A stretch of 64,000 nucleotides of DNA from Pogona vitticeps (taxonomy: Eukaryota; Chordata; Lepidosauria; Squamata; Agamidae): contig NC_135783.1 of the NCBI RefSeq assembly GCF_051106095.1, positions 59,429,447 through 59,493,446 of the forward strand, written 5' to 3'. Of this stretch, positions 36,681 through 48,320 are shown piece after piece. A model generated the notes under the pieces. That model saw nothing but the letters and a program-made list of their open reading frames with translations, was not told where the DNA came from and ran no database searches. Position 1 is the stretch's first letter, and each line of letters opens with the position of its first letter. The translations under genes were made by a program, and so were the position numbers.

Positions 36681-37271
36681 AACGATATCATTTTCATCAC
36701 GTTTTGCTTTCAGGTGAACTCTTCTTGGGTAAGGAAGGATTGTTGTGGATCCATGTATCTGTTCTCACTGTATATAACACAAGACAGGTCCTAAGTGGTA
36801 GCAACAAATAAAATGAAGCTGGGAGTCATTGTTGGACTCACTAAGGGTACTTGTAGCTGCCAGGGACATTCTGCATCAGCTAACCACTCAAGGTAGGCAA
36901 CATCCTGCAAATGACCTGATAAACTGTAGGCACACATTGTAGATTTTTTAAACGTGCATAAAATTAATATTTTTCCACAGGGAAAACAGTACATTTTCCT
37001 TTGGAACATGTGTACAATGCCTGCAAGTTTAACTTTCTCTGGCAAAATAGCTTTTAAAATGTTTCTAGTTATAAAGAGAGATCATTCCTTCACATTGAGA
37101 GATGTTCTTTGGATAACTCTCCCCAACCCTGCCCACCCAAATACTTTGTTAAATTCTTTCTGCAAGTCCAGTAACCCTGATTAATGAGGCTGATGGTTCT
37201 GCACCAAACAGGTGATCGCTGCTCTTAGTTCTGCTGTTCTATTTGGAAAAAGACGGAAGGATTTACAAGCA

Positions 37272-38265
37272 CAGCACAGAATCATAGAGTTTGTATGAAA
37301 ATAAAAGGATCGAGTCCAGCCCTTTGTCAATGCAGGAAACCAGTACCATAAAGTATCCCTGACAGGTGATCATTGTATCTCTGTTTAATAATATCCACTG
37401 AAGGACAGTCCACCACCCTCTGAGGAAGTTGATTCCATTGTGAATGACTGTCAAGTTATGAAATTCTTCCTAATATCTAGTTAAAATCTGCTTTCTTGTA
37501 ACTTGAATCTACTACTTCTGGTCCTATCCTCTTTAGTTGCAGAAAATAAGCCTGCTACATCTCCCACATGGCAGATCTTGAAACACTTGAAGACGGCTAT
37601 TATATTGCCTCTCTGCCTTCCCTTCCCCAGGCCAAGTGCCTCGGCTTTTTCTCATAGGGCATGGTTTCCAAACCTCTTACCCATTCTGGTTCCCTTCCTC
37701 CAGATACATTCCAGCTTTGGATATTCCTCTTGCAGAGAACTAAACACAGTAATCTAGGGGAAAGCTGACTAAAGCAGAATAGAGTGATATTATTGTTTCC
37801 CTTGATCTGGGCTCTGTACCTCTGTTGATACACCTTGGTATAGTATTTTCTTTTTTCTTTTTTTGCTGCTGCATCACAGTGTTGCCACAAGTTTAGATTG
37901 TGATCTATTAAGGGCCATAGATCCTTTCCGCATGTACTACTGCCTATCCAGTTCTAACCCATTTCAATATTGTGCATCCAATTTTTCCTGTCTAAGTGCA
38001 GCACTTCACATATTACCCCATTGAAATTTGTTTTGTTTGCATTAGGCCAGTTCTCTAATTTATTAAAGTAATTTTGAGTCCTCCTTCTGTCTTCAAATAT
38101 ATTAGCAATCCATCCAACTTTAGTGTCATCTGCAGATTTAATGAACCTCCATGTCCTCAACCAAATTATTAATAGACATTGGACAACAATGGGCCTGGAA
38201 CAGAACCCTACGACACCCCACTGGTCACTTCCCATCAGGATGAGAAGCCACTGGTGAGCACTCTT
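37272..38265 (-). mobile_element. CR1-type LINE, 3' portion, broken
   Basis: On the plus strand this reads as the reverse of a CR1 3' end: CAGAATCATAGAG, then AGTCCAGCCC and CAATGCAGGAAAC, CCTGACAGGTGATCA, GAAGTTGATTCCATTG, TCTTCCTAATATCTAG, AAAGCAGAATAGAGTGA, TTTAGTGTCATCTGCAGA and CGACACCCCACTGGTCACTT. The element therefore runs right to left, with its 3' end near 37272. No long frame remains. Confidence 0.85.
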
Positions 38266-40437
38266 TGGGTGTGTCAGCCGGTGTGTAGCTATTGGCTGCC
38301 CTGAGATACCTTTCAGCTCTCAGGAAGCATTTTTATATATGTCATTAAAGAACTCACTCAGAAAATGGAAAAGTAGAGCCACACTTCATTTATTTCACTT
38401 TAAAAGTCTGAGATGATGATTGCTACTATACAACACAGTTATGGCATTTGCCTCTTCAGTTCTGTGCTTTAGTATCTATCTTCACTGCAACTGAGCATAC
38501 AGTACTCTTTAAAACTGCTTATGTAAGTTCTACCTTTTCCCATGTAGTAAATGTCAACAGAACCTCACTGAAAAACAAAATTCCATGGTGCAGTAACAGT
38601 GAAAGCTACAACATTCAAGCTACTTTGCAGTAGCATCATGAAAAGTATAGGCTCAGCCTATCAAAAAGTTAAGAATTTAACATTGTAACTATACCAACTT
38701 ATCTTTACACATTCATTTGGTCAGGATTTAAGTCATTTTTTCCAGTGCCACAGTTCAAGTAAATGATTCTCTATAAAGAGACATCTGTGGGTGAAGAAGT
38801 GTTCAGAATTTCGAATCTGGGATATTTAAGTGCTGATAATCTACAACATATACACAATCGATAAATATATTTGTATATTTATGTATACAAAGGATAAACA
38901 TTATGAACGGAACAAACACAGTCTGTACAAAAATAGCCACTTTGATGAGAACATGCAAATATGCCATACTTGAAATCAAGTTTAAGAAGCATCTCTGAGT
39001 TGTTTTCTTGAATATAAATTTCTGCTCTCACAGATTTCAAAGTAGGTTTATCAAGAAAGTCAATTGTCCTATTAAAGGTACAAAATCTATTAATAAATAT
39101 TAACTAAAGTCATATGTAGAGCTTTTAGATGATACAGTTTCAAGTATTTTTGTCTTCTCACAAAAGTCTAGATATTTCTACATTTGGCTCATCTACTACT
39201 TTATATGGATAAGGACCCATGATTCTGAAACCATTTGGCAACAAATAGCTTGAGAATCAAAGCCTATTGGATAAAGACAGAGCCAAAAATGTGTGGATAA
39301 ATGCTAAGGAAGATGGCTTTCCCCTGTGTTGTGCCTGCAGTGCTGTATTTGCTGGTGTTCATGGGTCCTTTATCCTGTATATCTACTTAAATCAGTTGCA
39401 AAATGCCCTTCTAATATTTGTTTGTTTGTTTGTTTAAGGCCAGAAGGAAAGCACCCAGATATAGAAGTCTTGCTCACTAATGGCTACAGAGAGGAATAAT
39501 GTTTAATGAATGAAATCAGACATACATTCACAGTGCGCTTGGCATAAAGCAAGTTAAGTGTTCGATCTACATTCTGTCACACATTAGAATGTCTGTCTGT
39601 GTTTGTCCATACCAAGATGCATATCCAAGATGAGCAGCTGTACTCCAGCATCACAGTGAGAGAGGCCACCCAGAAATGATACAATGCACTTGGCTGGAAT
39701 CTTTAAGCTCTTTAAGGTGTGAGTATAGGCACAACTCATGGTGCATTGACCCCTATATAACATTAAGTAACCTCACTGAAAGGCAACTGGCAAAATTGTA
39801 CTATTGTTCTTCATGAAGGAAAACTACAACAGTATTTCCTCCCAACTCAACACTGCCTGGAAAGCATGATGATTTCTTTCAAACATTTCTTAAAAACTCT
39901 TCAGTTTCTGCTCATGTACCTGAACCATCACAAGGCTCATTATATATTGATGAGTCATGAACCTTGGAGGATGAAAAAAGGGAGTAGGGCTGTGATCCCC
40001 AACGTGACATCTCTGTGTGCCATGGTACCCACAAACATATTTCGTGGTTGGGGTATATGTGTGTGTTTCAGCCTTGCATAACTGTAAGAGATGTAACCAG
40101 ACAACACCTTTCTTACCTTTCTCCAGAATATCTCTGAACCTGACATGGGCCCAGAAGCATATCTGAGGAATGAAGATAGTAGACAGAAAACAGGCGCTTT
40201 GCTTTACAACTGAAACCTAGCACACAATAAAAGAGAGGGAGGAGAAATGGGCCCTGTTGCTTCTTGCTTGTCTCATAAGCCTGGGGTGCTGCATACCAGA
40301 GAACGGTGCAAGGTGATGGGGGGATGAAAAATTCAGCTATGAGGTAAACTGGGGACTAGCAGAGAATAGAGATCATGGGCTTCCATAATAAATAAATAGG
40401 GTACAAGATTATGCATCTGAATGTATGATTAAAGAGT
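38266..40437. other. Repeat-poor AT-rich sequence
   Basis: Largely unique, UTR-like composition. If KCNK1 had a long alternative 3' UTR it would run through here, but no support beyond composition is visible. A TTTG run is at about 39417-39437. Confidence 0.4.
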
Positions 40438-40672
40438 ACCTATGCCAGCCTAGCAGTTCGAAAGCATGTAAATGCAAGTAGATAAATAGGTACCATCATG
40501 GTGGGAAGGTAACAGCGTTCTGTGTCTAGTCGCTCTGGCTGCGTGACCACAGAAATTGTCTTTGGACAAATGCTGGCTCTATGGCTTGGAGATGGGGATG
40601 AGCACCGCACCCTAGAATCGGACACAACTGGACGAAATGTCAAGGGGAACCTTTACCTTTACCTATGCAAGA
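40438..40672 (+). mobile_element. Sauria-type SINE (tRNA-derived, BovB-like tail)
   Basis: Shows the family hallmarks: GTAGATAAATAGGTACC, GGGAAGGTAACAGCGTTCTG, TGGAGATGGGGATGAGCACC, and the 3' end GTCAAGGGGAACCTTTACC with repeated CTTTAC. A tRNA B-box-like GTTCGAAAGC lies near 40455; the 5' tRNA part is shortened. The stretch GAATCGGACACAACTGGACG before the end resembles the BovB 3' end, consistent with mobilisation by BovB. Confidence 0.9.
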
Positions 40673-40999
40673 AAGAAAAAAATGTACTTGGGGAGATGTA
40701 GAGGGGGAGGGAAGTTGAGGGTGGTAATTCTGTGAGAGAAGATCTGTTCAGGCATTATGCATGTAAGCCCTATTCTCTTACAAGAACTTTTTGTTTAATA
40801 TAAATATCTACAAAGGAGCCTGGAAGCATTTTCAGTAATTACAGCACACCTATAATTGGGAGCCCTACCTTTTCAAAGTTCCTGGTCATAGGAGCATCGT
40901 AACCTTGTTCAGTTGAACACAGTTACAGACTCCTTTTCAGACTTCATATAAACAAGAAAAATATCCTGCTGGCATCTGGATAGGTTGCGGACATGGGAG

Positions 41000-41950
41000 T
41001 GAGGCTTATTTGTTTACTTTATTTATATTCTGCCATTCTCCCAGGGAAGTGACTTATGTACATAAGCCCATGCTCACTAGCCATTTAGTCTTCCATTTCA
41101 GGCATACTACCCGATTAGGGCTACAGAATAGCTCTCTTCAGGTAACTGCCCAGGAGGGAATCAGTTATAATGGTAAACCAGGGGTACATGCTTGGGTTTT
41201 GCCTCTAACTCCCAATATTGATGAGGAAGATCTGAAAGACAGTGTAACATTTACAGTGCTCCACAGAATTGGGAACCCTGCCCAAAAAGAGCTTGTGCAT
41301 GAACACATTTGAACTGAGAATCAACAGAATCCTGTGTGTTTGCTCTGTGAAGTTGGAGAATAAGTGACCTATGGCAGAATGATGCCAAAGGAGAAAAGAT
41401 GACAAGGGAATTAGAGATTCAACAGATAGGATTGTTTCTTTTGAAAATTACACTCCATCTCTGTCTTGTATTCAAATTCTTGGGCAAGATGTTTAGTCCC
41501 ATCAGTGTGCCTTTCTATGAAACTGGTGTTTCGTGCCCATCAGAACAATCATTTTAAATATGGGTACCCCCCCACCCCCATGATAGCCTTTTGGTGATGG
41601 CACCCCTTTAGTTCCAAATCTGTTTCACCACTTCATAAAGACTGAGGATCCCTGAGAAAGGGAAATGATAATGGAGCTATTTTTCAAATCTACCCCTACC
41701 TATTTTACATCCTAAATGTACACCATGGATTCAGGGCTCCCAAGCTGCACACTATGTTTCAGTGAACATTCCCAGAATGTAGATCCAGCTAAAGAAAACT
41801 CTATTTAGCCATTACACTGTAAGACATCGTCAAACGATGGATACTTAATAATATAGCACAGCCTTCCTGCCTCTATAGTTTCATTAATGGTACTAGTTCT
41901 AACTGCAAGAATGCTCAATGCACTATTGATATTAGGACAGACACCTTCTG
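41000..41950 (-). other. KCNK1: Probable KCNK1 3' UTR
   Basis: Noncoding sequence directly after the stop, mostly free of recognisable repeats until about 41060. The first AATAAA hexamer on the minus strand is at 41023-41018, about 930 nt from the stop. That would give an mRNA near 2 kb, in the range known for TWIK-1. A G-rich patch lies at about 41568-41580. The true end is inferred, not seen. Confidence 0.5.
41018..41023 (-). terminator. Candidate KCNK1 polyadenylation signal AATAAA
   Basis: AATAAA on the minus strand, about 930 nt past the stop codon. It lies at the edge of a short dispersed repeat (TTTATATTCTGCC type, 41010-41060), so the signal may come from a mobile-element tail. A further ATTAAA lies near 40796. 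Confidence 0.4.
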
Positions 41951-42210
41951 TTAATTGTTTATACAGCCATCACAATTAACCATAGACTGAGGAGTCACAA
42001 AAGGCTCATTTACTTTCTGATCTTCCTTCATGGAAGCTGCTTGGTCAGAAATTGAAGAGAAGGACAATTGGTCATGTTCCATTATATGCACTTGGTCCTC
42101 TTCTTTGTCTTTTTTCACATAGAACATTTTCCTAAATTTTTTGAGTTCATGAAGTTCACAGAAAGTTTCAAGAACCACCAACATTGCAATGAGACCCAGC
42201 AACAGGTAAC
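41951..42210 (-). CDS. KCNK1: KCNK1 exon 3 (residues 251-336, stop TAA)
   Basis: Last coding exon, 260 nt, after acceptor TTCCTTCCTAG. It starts with GT of Cys251, then encodes the M4 helix YLLLGLIAMLVVLE (Leu261 is the second hydrophobic-barrier residue), the amphipathic C-terminal helix with Lys274 (the reported SUMO-acceptor position), and the cytosolic tail EEDQVHIMEHDQLSF, ending CINN and TAA at 41953-41951. The three exons sum to 336 residues, the human length. The human tail reads VHII at 292-294, where I293/I294 form the known endocytosis signal; here position 294 is Met. The extreme C-terminus (PQSMVNCDGCINN) has diverged from human. The open frame continues upstream into a Leu run, which is the intronic microsatellite and not protein. 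Confidence 0.98.
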
Positions 42211-42252
42211 CTAGGAAGGAATGAGAAGAATGCTTAAAATACGATTTGGTGG

Positions 42253-42356
42253 TAATAAAAATAATAAAAATAATAAAAAATAACAATAACAACAATAACA
42301 ACAATAACAACAATAACAACAATAACAACAATAACAACAATAACAACAACAACAAG
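42253..42356 (+). repeat. (AATAACAAC)n microsatellite near the KCNK1 exon 3 acceptor
   Basis: AATAAA units grading into AACAATAAC units. Its near edge is about 43 nt from the first base of exon 3. On the transcribed strand it reads GTTATT/GTT and produces a long Leu frame fused to exon 3 in silico. Confidence 0.97.
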
Positions 42357-42357
42357 A

Positions 42358-42512
42358 AGTCAATTCTGACTTATGGAGACCCTTTTCGGGGGTTTTGGGG
42401 AGAGAATACTCAGACTTTGCAGCTTGCCCAGGGTCACACGGTCTGGCTCTTCTGAGATACACAACATGGAACTCCCAACCTCTGGCTCCACAGCCTGACA
42501 ACTAACTCAGTG
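42358..42512 (+). mobile_element. SINE (TCAATTCTGACTTATGGAGAC type) beside the exon 3 acceptor
   Basis: CAATTCTGACTTATGGAGAC, TTGCCCAGGGTCACACGGTC and ACTCCCAACCTCTGGCTCCA are landmarks of a common squamate SINE. It lies antisense to KCNK1 and joins the AATAAC microsatellite. Confidence 0.7.
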
Positions 42513-43424
42513 AGCAATCTATAAAATGTGCAATCTATTTGAGTTTATATCTTGCCTTTTTCTTCAAAGAGATTAGAATAGTATTTTATACTGACAGTTT
42601 GCATTAAAGCCTAAAATCACCTAGTGATTTTTTAATTAAGATTATCTACACCCCCAAAATTTTACTCCAATTGCCACATTGCACTGGATCAGTCAAAAAT
42701 ACCTCTGAGACTCATGATCATGTTTTCTGCACATTTTTAAAAATAAAATTGCAATTGCTCAGTTTATTATATATTCAAATCCTGGCGAAAAGCCTACCCA
42801 AGGTCAAAGGTTTAAAATACTGTACATAATAAGCATAAATGCATGTGATGAACAATTCAAAACAATGAGGGCTGAAATTAGCTGTATGTGTCATGAGTTC
42901 TTTCTCTTGCTAACCTCTCATATCTTTGTAAATCATGCATTTGCAGCCCCACAAAGGAAAAAATCACCTAGTGTGGAGAATTCTCAGTACGAGTTAAAGA
43001 GAATCTAAGAAAAGAGATGTGCACTTTGTTGCTTCCTGCTTTTATTCTTTGCAAAACTGCAGCCTACTATGGCTGCTTTTCATTAAAAACAACAACCCCG
43101 TTTGACATTAGTCATATACCTGCATTTAACATGGCACACCACCTGTTGGGCAGATGACAAGAGAAAGAGCAGGTTACTGTTGAAAATAAAGAGGGAGGGT
43201 CTAAAGGCTGCAGCCTATCTTAAAATGCTAGGAATCTTTCTACTGGTGGCAGACCCATTTTAACAATGAGCATGGAGCACAGTAGGTCAGCAAGAGCCAG
43301 AAGTGTTTTAGCCTCTTTTGGCCAGCAAAGGAAGTGAGCCTATTTCAGTCTTAGTGAGGTTTGTGCATAAAAATAAGGGTTGCACGTATATGGTGCCTCT
43401 GGCTAATGGCAGAACCAAAGAATC

Positions 43425-43640
43425 ATAGAAGCAGCTCTGTGGTCCATCTAGGTCAGCATGCTACATCCTACAGTGGCTAACTAGATACTTCCAAAAAACC
43501 TACATGTAGGGCATGAAGGCAGTGCCTTGAGTTCTTTAACCACAGCAGCTGCTATTCAGAGGTATAGTACCTTTGAACATGGATATTCTATTTCATTCAA
43601 ATGGCAAGCAGCCATTAACATAGCCCATCTCAATTTGTCT
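43425..43640 (+). repeat. Dispersed repeat, same family as 25545
   Basis: TCATAGAAGCAGCTCTGTGG, CCATCTAGGTCAGCATGCTA and CTACAGTGGCTAACTAGATA. In KCNK1 intron 2. Confidence 0.5.
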
Positions 43641-44668
43641 CCATGTTTTTTTAAAAAAAAATGCTGCTAAAACACATGGTCATCACTACATCTTGAGGCA
43701 AAGAATTCCACAATATTTTGTGTGAAATAGTTCTTCTATTGGTCTGTTCTGAATTGAAGGCTGTTCATTTTCACTAGTGAGCCTGAACTTTGCTGTTGCG
43801 GGAGAGATGAAGGAGGGGGAAATTATGTTCTCCTCTCTCCATACTATCCAAACTTAAAGAAAAAACGTGTTCATGCTCCCTCTTTAGGTGACCTTTCTCT
43901 AAATTAAGAGCTCCATTAAAAACACACACACAAACTTTTTTGTGCAGAAAAAGTATTCCCATCTTTTCATTTCAGTTACATTTCAGTTTTCTTTCCATTG
44001 CTATAATATCCTCCCTAAAGCTGGGCAACCAGAAGCTTTCCCAGAATCCCCCACCATATGGGACCTCAAATGGCCATGAGCCTGAGTACAGTGGTTCCAT
44101 GTACCTATCCTGGAGCCTATATTTTCTAACAGTCTATATATTTTCTAACAGCCATTGATAGAACCATCCTTCATTGATTTGCCTAATCACTGAGTAGGGA
44201 ACACACAACTCTCCAGATGTTGCTCGAATGCCACATCACTAGGGCCTTATCGGAGCTAGGGCCAATCGCAGTGGTACAGCCAAATGATATAAGCCAATGC
44301 CCATCATAAGTAACCTTAAATTGCCTAGTTGTGCTATGATTTATTGATTAATTGGTTACAGTAGATTAACAGGAAGGCAGGTGGATCTTAAAAATTTGTG
44401 CCAGAGTCCAATAAACTGATTGACTAACAGGGTTCTATCAAAACTGATACAGCTCTTTCTACACCATTCTGGAGTTACATTTGAAGAAGTAATTCTATTC
44501 AACGTTGCATGAAGGTGCACATGCACACATTCCTAACACAGTTTGATAACCATTTTGAAAATCACTTTTGGATTGTTCTTTATCTGCTGCTATACAAGTA
44601 ACTGAAGTCAATAAGAAGGGAAATGTGCCAGCTAAGTCTCAGTCTTTACCCAGTCATTTGATACTCAC

Positions 44669-45064
44669 ATGTAATTCCTAATTTATACAGCTCTCTGAAT
44701 TTTTGGTTATAGCCTTCTCCTGGAACATAGTCACCAAGGCCAATGGTACTCAAGGAAATGAAGCAAAAGTAAAAGGATTCCAGGAAGTTCCAATCATCTT
44801 CAAGGACAGAAAATATCGCTGCCGGGATAAAGAAAAAGCAGGAGACCATCACAAAGCCCAAGGTCACAGCATGGATGATGGCAACGATTTGTTTTGAGAA
44901 ACCCCAACGAATGTGGAAATATAGAACAGGCCGCCTGGTCACATAGACTATCATGCGTTGTACGACTGCAGTCAGGAAAAGCAGTGTGAAGGGGATTCCA
45001 ATGACAGAATAGATGATGCAGAAAGCCTTTCCTCCATCTGACAAAGGCACTGTGTGGCCATAAC
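44669..45064 (-). CDS. KCNK1: KCNK1 exon 2 (residues 119-251)
   Basis: Second coding exon, 396 nt. The acceptor is TTTATAG and the donor is GTGAGT; phase is 1 on both sides, so Gly119 and Cys251 are split codons. It encodes the first selectivity filter (TTGYGH, with Thr118 and His122, the known acid-sensing position), M2 (about 133-155, including the hydrophobic-barrier residue Leu146), the M2-M3 loop with TRRPVLYF, M3 (about 178-203), and pore loop 2 with filter TIGLG (225-229) followed by DYVPGEGYNQ. The GLG second filter is typical of this channel family. All channel-forming residues I can check are intact. Reading past the donor would add EYQMTG and a stop, which is intronic. Confidence 0.98.
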
Positions 45065-46009
45065 CTATAAAATGATAAAGAAGCATAGGAGTGAGACTTC
45101 AGGGGAAAATTAGACACCTCAAATACAGCTTACTTTTTCCATCTTCTGTAATTCAATAGTACGGCTGACTACATGGATTTGTAATTCAAAGTTTGGAGTG
45201 TCTATAATATGCATTAACAGCATTTTACTCTGCTAACTATATTCTAGATGATTATTTGTGACACAAAATAATGAAGATCAAAGACAGTGCATCTTGAAAT
45301 CTGAGGAACTGTTTCTACCCCTTTTTCTGTTGCTGAATATGGATGGCTTGTAGTCTAAGCAGAAAGAGGAGCCTCCTCTTTATTACAGGGTGATGCCCTT
45401 CCCACAACCAGATGAACCTCTGCAGTTTCTAAACCAGACATTAGACACCAGCAAAGGGCAAGCCACATTTGAAAGGGATGAGCATTTTATCTCCTCTGGA
45501 ATGGGAACAGCTATAATGCAAACGGATACCAGATCATCATATTGCAGCTATTATTTCAAAGACAGCTACTTAACACCTCTTAAGTTCCACATATATTAAT
45601 TCTGTAATTTCACTCGGAAATAACAGAATGACACAGGAATGACCCTTCCAAAAATGGTAACAGAGTAAGTCCAGCTTTCTTTTGCCATGTCCTCATCCAA
45701 AAGGGATTCTCAAAACTGTTTTCCAAAAGGAGATCTGCAAAGTTATTACAATGCTTGATAATTTATGACTGTAAAGTTCAAAATGAACTGTAACATTAGT
45801 TCTCCTAAAATTTGATTAAAGCTATTTTCTTCTTAAACTGAATTGAAACAGAAAAGGTGGAATGAAAGTGGGTTTGTTTTTTAAAAAAAACATATGTACT
45901 TCCTGGCCCTGGGTACTGATACTTGCTTTCAACTACATGTCAAGACTGCTCCAGCAGTGCCTTTTCACGTGCAGTCTTCTAAGCTTTAACTCGTTTATCT
46001 CTCTTATTA

Positions 46010-46370
46010 GACTGTGGGCTTGTTCAAACGGGCATTTGACCCACTGTTTGGTGTGTTGATGGGGTGGATTGGTTTGCTCTTTTTTCTGGCAACCACACGA
46101 CATAATGACTAGAGCAGACCATTTCAAATTGAACATTTTCCCTGGTCCTCTGAGGAGGGGCAGAGGAAAGGAAATTGTTTTGGCTCTACTAGTCATTGCT
46201 GTTGCACTGAATCACTTAAAAGTAATTTTTTTAAAAAAATGTTTTATTTGCTTTTGTGTGAAATGCCAGCTGTGGCAAGTGTCTTCATTGGTGTTACACA
46301 CAAAGCAAAGAGGGGAAAAAGTAGTTTTGAGTTATTCAGTGCATCAAGGATGGTCTAGCACAGGCAAAAA
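46010..46370. repeat. Unclassified fold-back repeat, copy A
   Basis: TTGGTTTGCTCTTTTTTCTG, CACACGACATAATGACTAGA and GATGGTCTAGCACAGGCAAA are shared with copies at 48222 and 54340-55020. The right half is an imperfect inverted repeat (TGCACTGAATCACTT against AGTTATTCAGTGCA). No coding potential. Possibly a non-autonomous DNA transposon; family unknown to me. Confidence 0.5.
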
Positions 46371-47389
46371 TAAGAATTTCACTTCCACTGCACCTCCACA
46401 GAGGATCAATGGAAGTGTTCAATGACAGTGGAAGGAGACAGAGGGCTGCTTGAGGTTGATAGGCCATTTGCATGTGAGGATCATGCCTAATGGCATATTG
46501 CTTCTCCCCCTGACCTCAAGCGACCCAGCCCCCACTAAAAGGGCCAGTGCAGTCGCACCTTGACTCGTTTCAACACTCATTTGAAGCTATTATGATTTTT
46601 CCTATTCAGGCCACTTTCTAGCATATAACTAAACATGCTGCATTCCATTTCAGAAATGGCTCCTTGGGAAATCTATCAAATATTCTGAGGTAGTAAGACT
46701 ATTTAAGGTGGAATTCTATGACCTGCTAAGAGTTTAAGCTATCTGGATTTCTCCCCCATGACAAGTTTCTTGGATGATTTTCCTTTTCTTTCCTGAAATT
46801 TTATGTAAGCGATAACAACACTGCATTGCAACAACCTCTCTTTGATCTCTCCCATGCCCCATCTAGTAAGTCTTGATGCTTCAGCAGGAATTGTATGACT
46901 GGCTGTCCGTTGCCGGTGGCATGCCAGAACAACTGAAGAGTAGAGAAGTTTCATGAATTAAATCACTGCTTCCCAAAACATCACATTCCTTTTTAATGTC
47001 CAACAAATGTTTATGCATCCTTATCTCTCCTTTAACCATCACCCTACTCTATTTTTAAAAACAACACTGCACTCTAAATTAAAAATTAAAAATAAGCACA
47101 GCAAGAATTATTTTACTTTAATTTTGTGTTGGAAAATTTGAAAATAAAAAAATTCTTTGGAGCTGGTGAAAATATTTTTCATTATGCAAATCTCACAATC
47201 CCACAAACCCCTTGTAATTTCTTCACATTCCTTAAGAGGATTCCCTCCCCACAAGTCTGGGAACGGATTGAAAATCCAGTAAATGCAATATTGCACATAT
47301 TTCTCTTTAACATGTGTTCACAAATATGTAAGGAACAGCTCACTCAACTGGGTGTTTTTAGCCTGAAGAAAGGAAGACATTGGAATGAC

Positions 47390-47520
47390 ATGATGTTGTT
47401 ATGTGCTGTCAAGTCACTTCCAACTTGACAGCAACTCTGTGAATTAGCGACAGCTCCTCAAAAGTCCTATTATTAACGGTCTTGCTGCTCTCTTACAAAC
47501 TGAAGGCTGTAGGTTCCTGT
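47390..47520 (+). mobile_element. SINE fragment (GTTGTTATGTGCTGTCAAGT head)
   Basis: GTTGTTATGTGCTGTCAAGT and CACTTCCAACTTGACAGCAA form the typical head; the right half is reduced to CTGCTCTCTTACAAACTGAA. Confidence 0.6.
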
Positions 47521-47949
47521 ACTAAGTCAATCATTTTTTTTCTGCTCCCTTCAACTCTCTTCTCAACTTTTGTTTCTAGAGAAAATCCAGACTTGATTTA
47601 TCATTCTTTCAGGTGGTTCATAGTAACATGTAAAACTTTCATCCAATATGGCACATCAGATGAAGTGGTGTTTTTTTTCACTGACAGCTTTCTTCAGTGT
47701 CCAGCCTTCACATTTGTACACATTAGTTAGGAATACAATTAATGGAATACAATTCCAACTGGTAATTAGTAATTCCTAATTACAATTAGGAATACAATTA
47801 ATGGTATGGATTATCTTGGTCTTGGCTGACACGACCTTATTCTTAAGGATAACCTTTCCCATAAGGATAGTGATATTGTAGCCCTCTTCAAAGGACTTTC
47901 ATGTGGAAGATGAGACAAGCTTGTTTTCTGCAGCTCCAGAGGGCAGGAC

Positions 47950-48110
47950 CTGACACAATGGATCCAAATTATGAGAAAGTAGATTCCTAAACACTAGGAA
48001 GTACTTCTTGACAGTACAAGCTATTCAACAATGGAATGGCCTTCTTAAATGGGTAATGAACTCTCCTTCTTTGGAGGTTTTTAGAATACTCTATTAAAAT
48101 TCTAATATTA
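47950..48110 (+). mobile_element. CR1 3'-end fragment
   Basis: AGGAAGTACTTCTTGACAGT, CAACAATGGAATGGCC and GAACTCTCCTTCTTTGGAGG form the familiar CR1 3' block in forward direction. Confidence 0.7.
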
Positions 48111-48221
48111 TAATTCTATTATAATTCTAATTTTGACAGAAAATAGAAATGCACATCCCTCCTTGTACAGAACAAGCTTAAGTGAGGGAAGGAGAAACGA
48201 GCCTAGTCCTAATATGCTATG

Positions 48222-48320
48222 CCCGTGATCAGATGAGCATTTAGCCTGCTCTTTGGTTCACTGAGGGATCCGGCTGGTTTGCTCCTTTTTCTGGTGATCA
48301 CACAACATAACTCAACATAC
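48222..48320. repeat. Unclassified fold-back repeat, copy B (left part only)
   Basis: GATCAGATGAGCATTTAGCC, CTGGTTTGCTCCTTTTTCTG and GGTGATCACACAACATAACT match the left part of copies A and C. Confidence 0.5.

Larger units (their letters stand above)
42211..44668 (-). other. KCNK1: KCNK1 intron 2 (about 2.5 kb)
   Basis: Donor GTGAGT at 44668, acceptor CCTAG at 42211. It contains the microsatellite and SINE next to the acceptor and a dispersed repeat near 43430. The remainder (42520-43420, 43650-44660) shows nothing I can name; near 44122-44156 a short TTTTCTAACAG unit is doubled in tandem. Confidence 0.9.

Noticed and set aside
42211-42355. Leu-rich open frame fused to the KCNK1 exon 3 frame
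   Set aside because: It is the transcribed microsatellite read as protein; the acceptor CCTAG at 42211 and the human exon boundary place the coding start at 42210.
44646-44668. Extension of exon 2 by EYQMTG and a stop
   Set aside because: Begins at donor GTGAGT and is intronic; correct joining to exon 3 restores Cys251.
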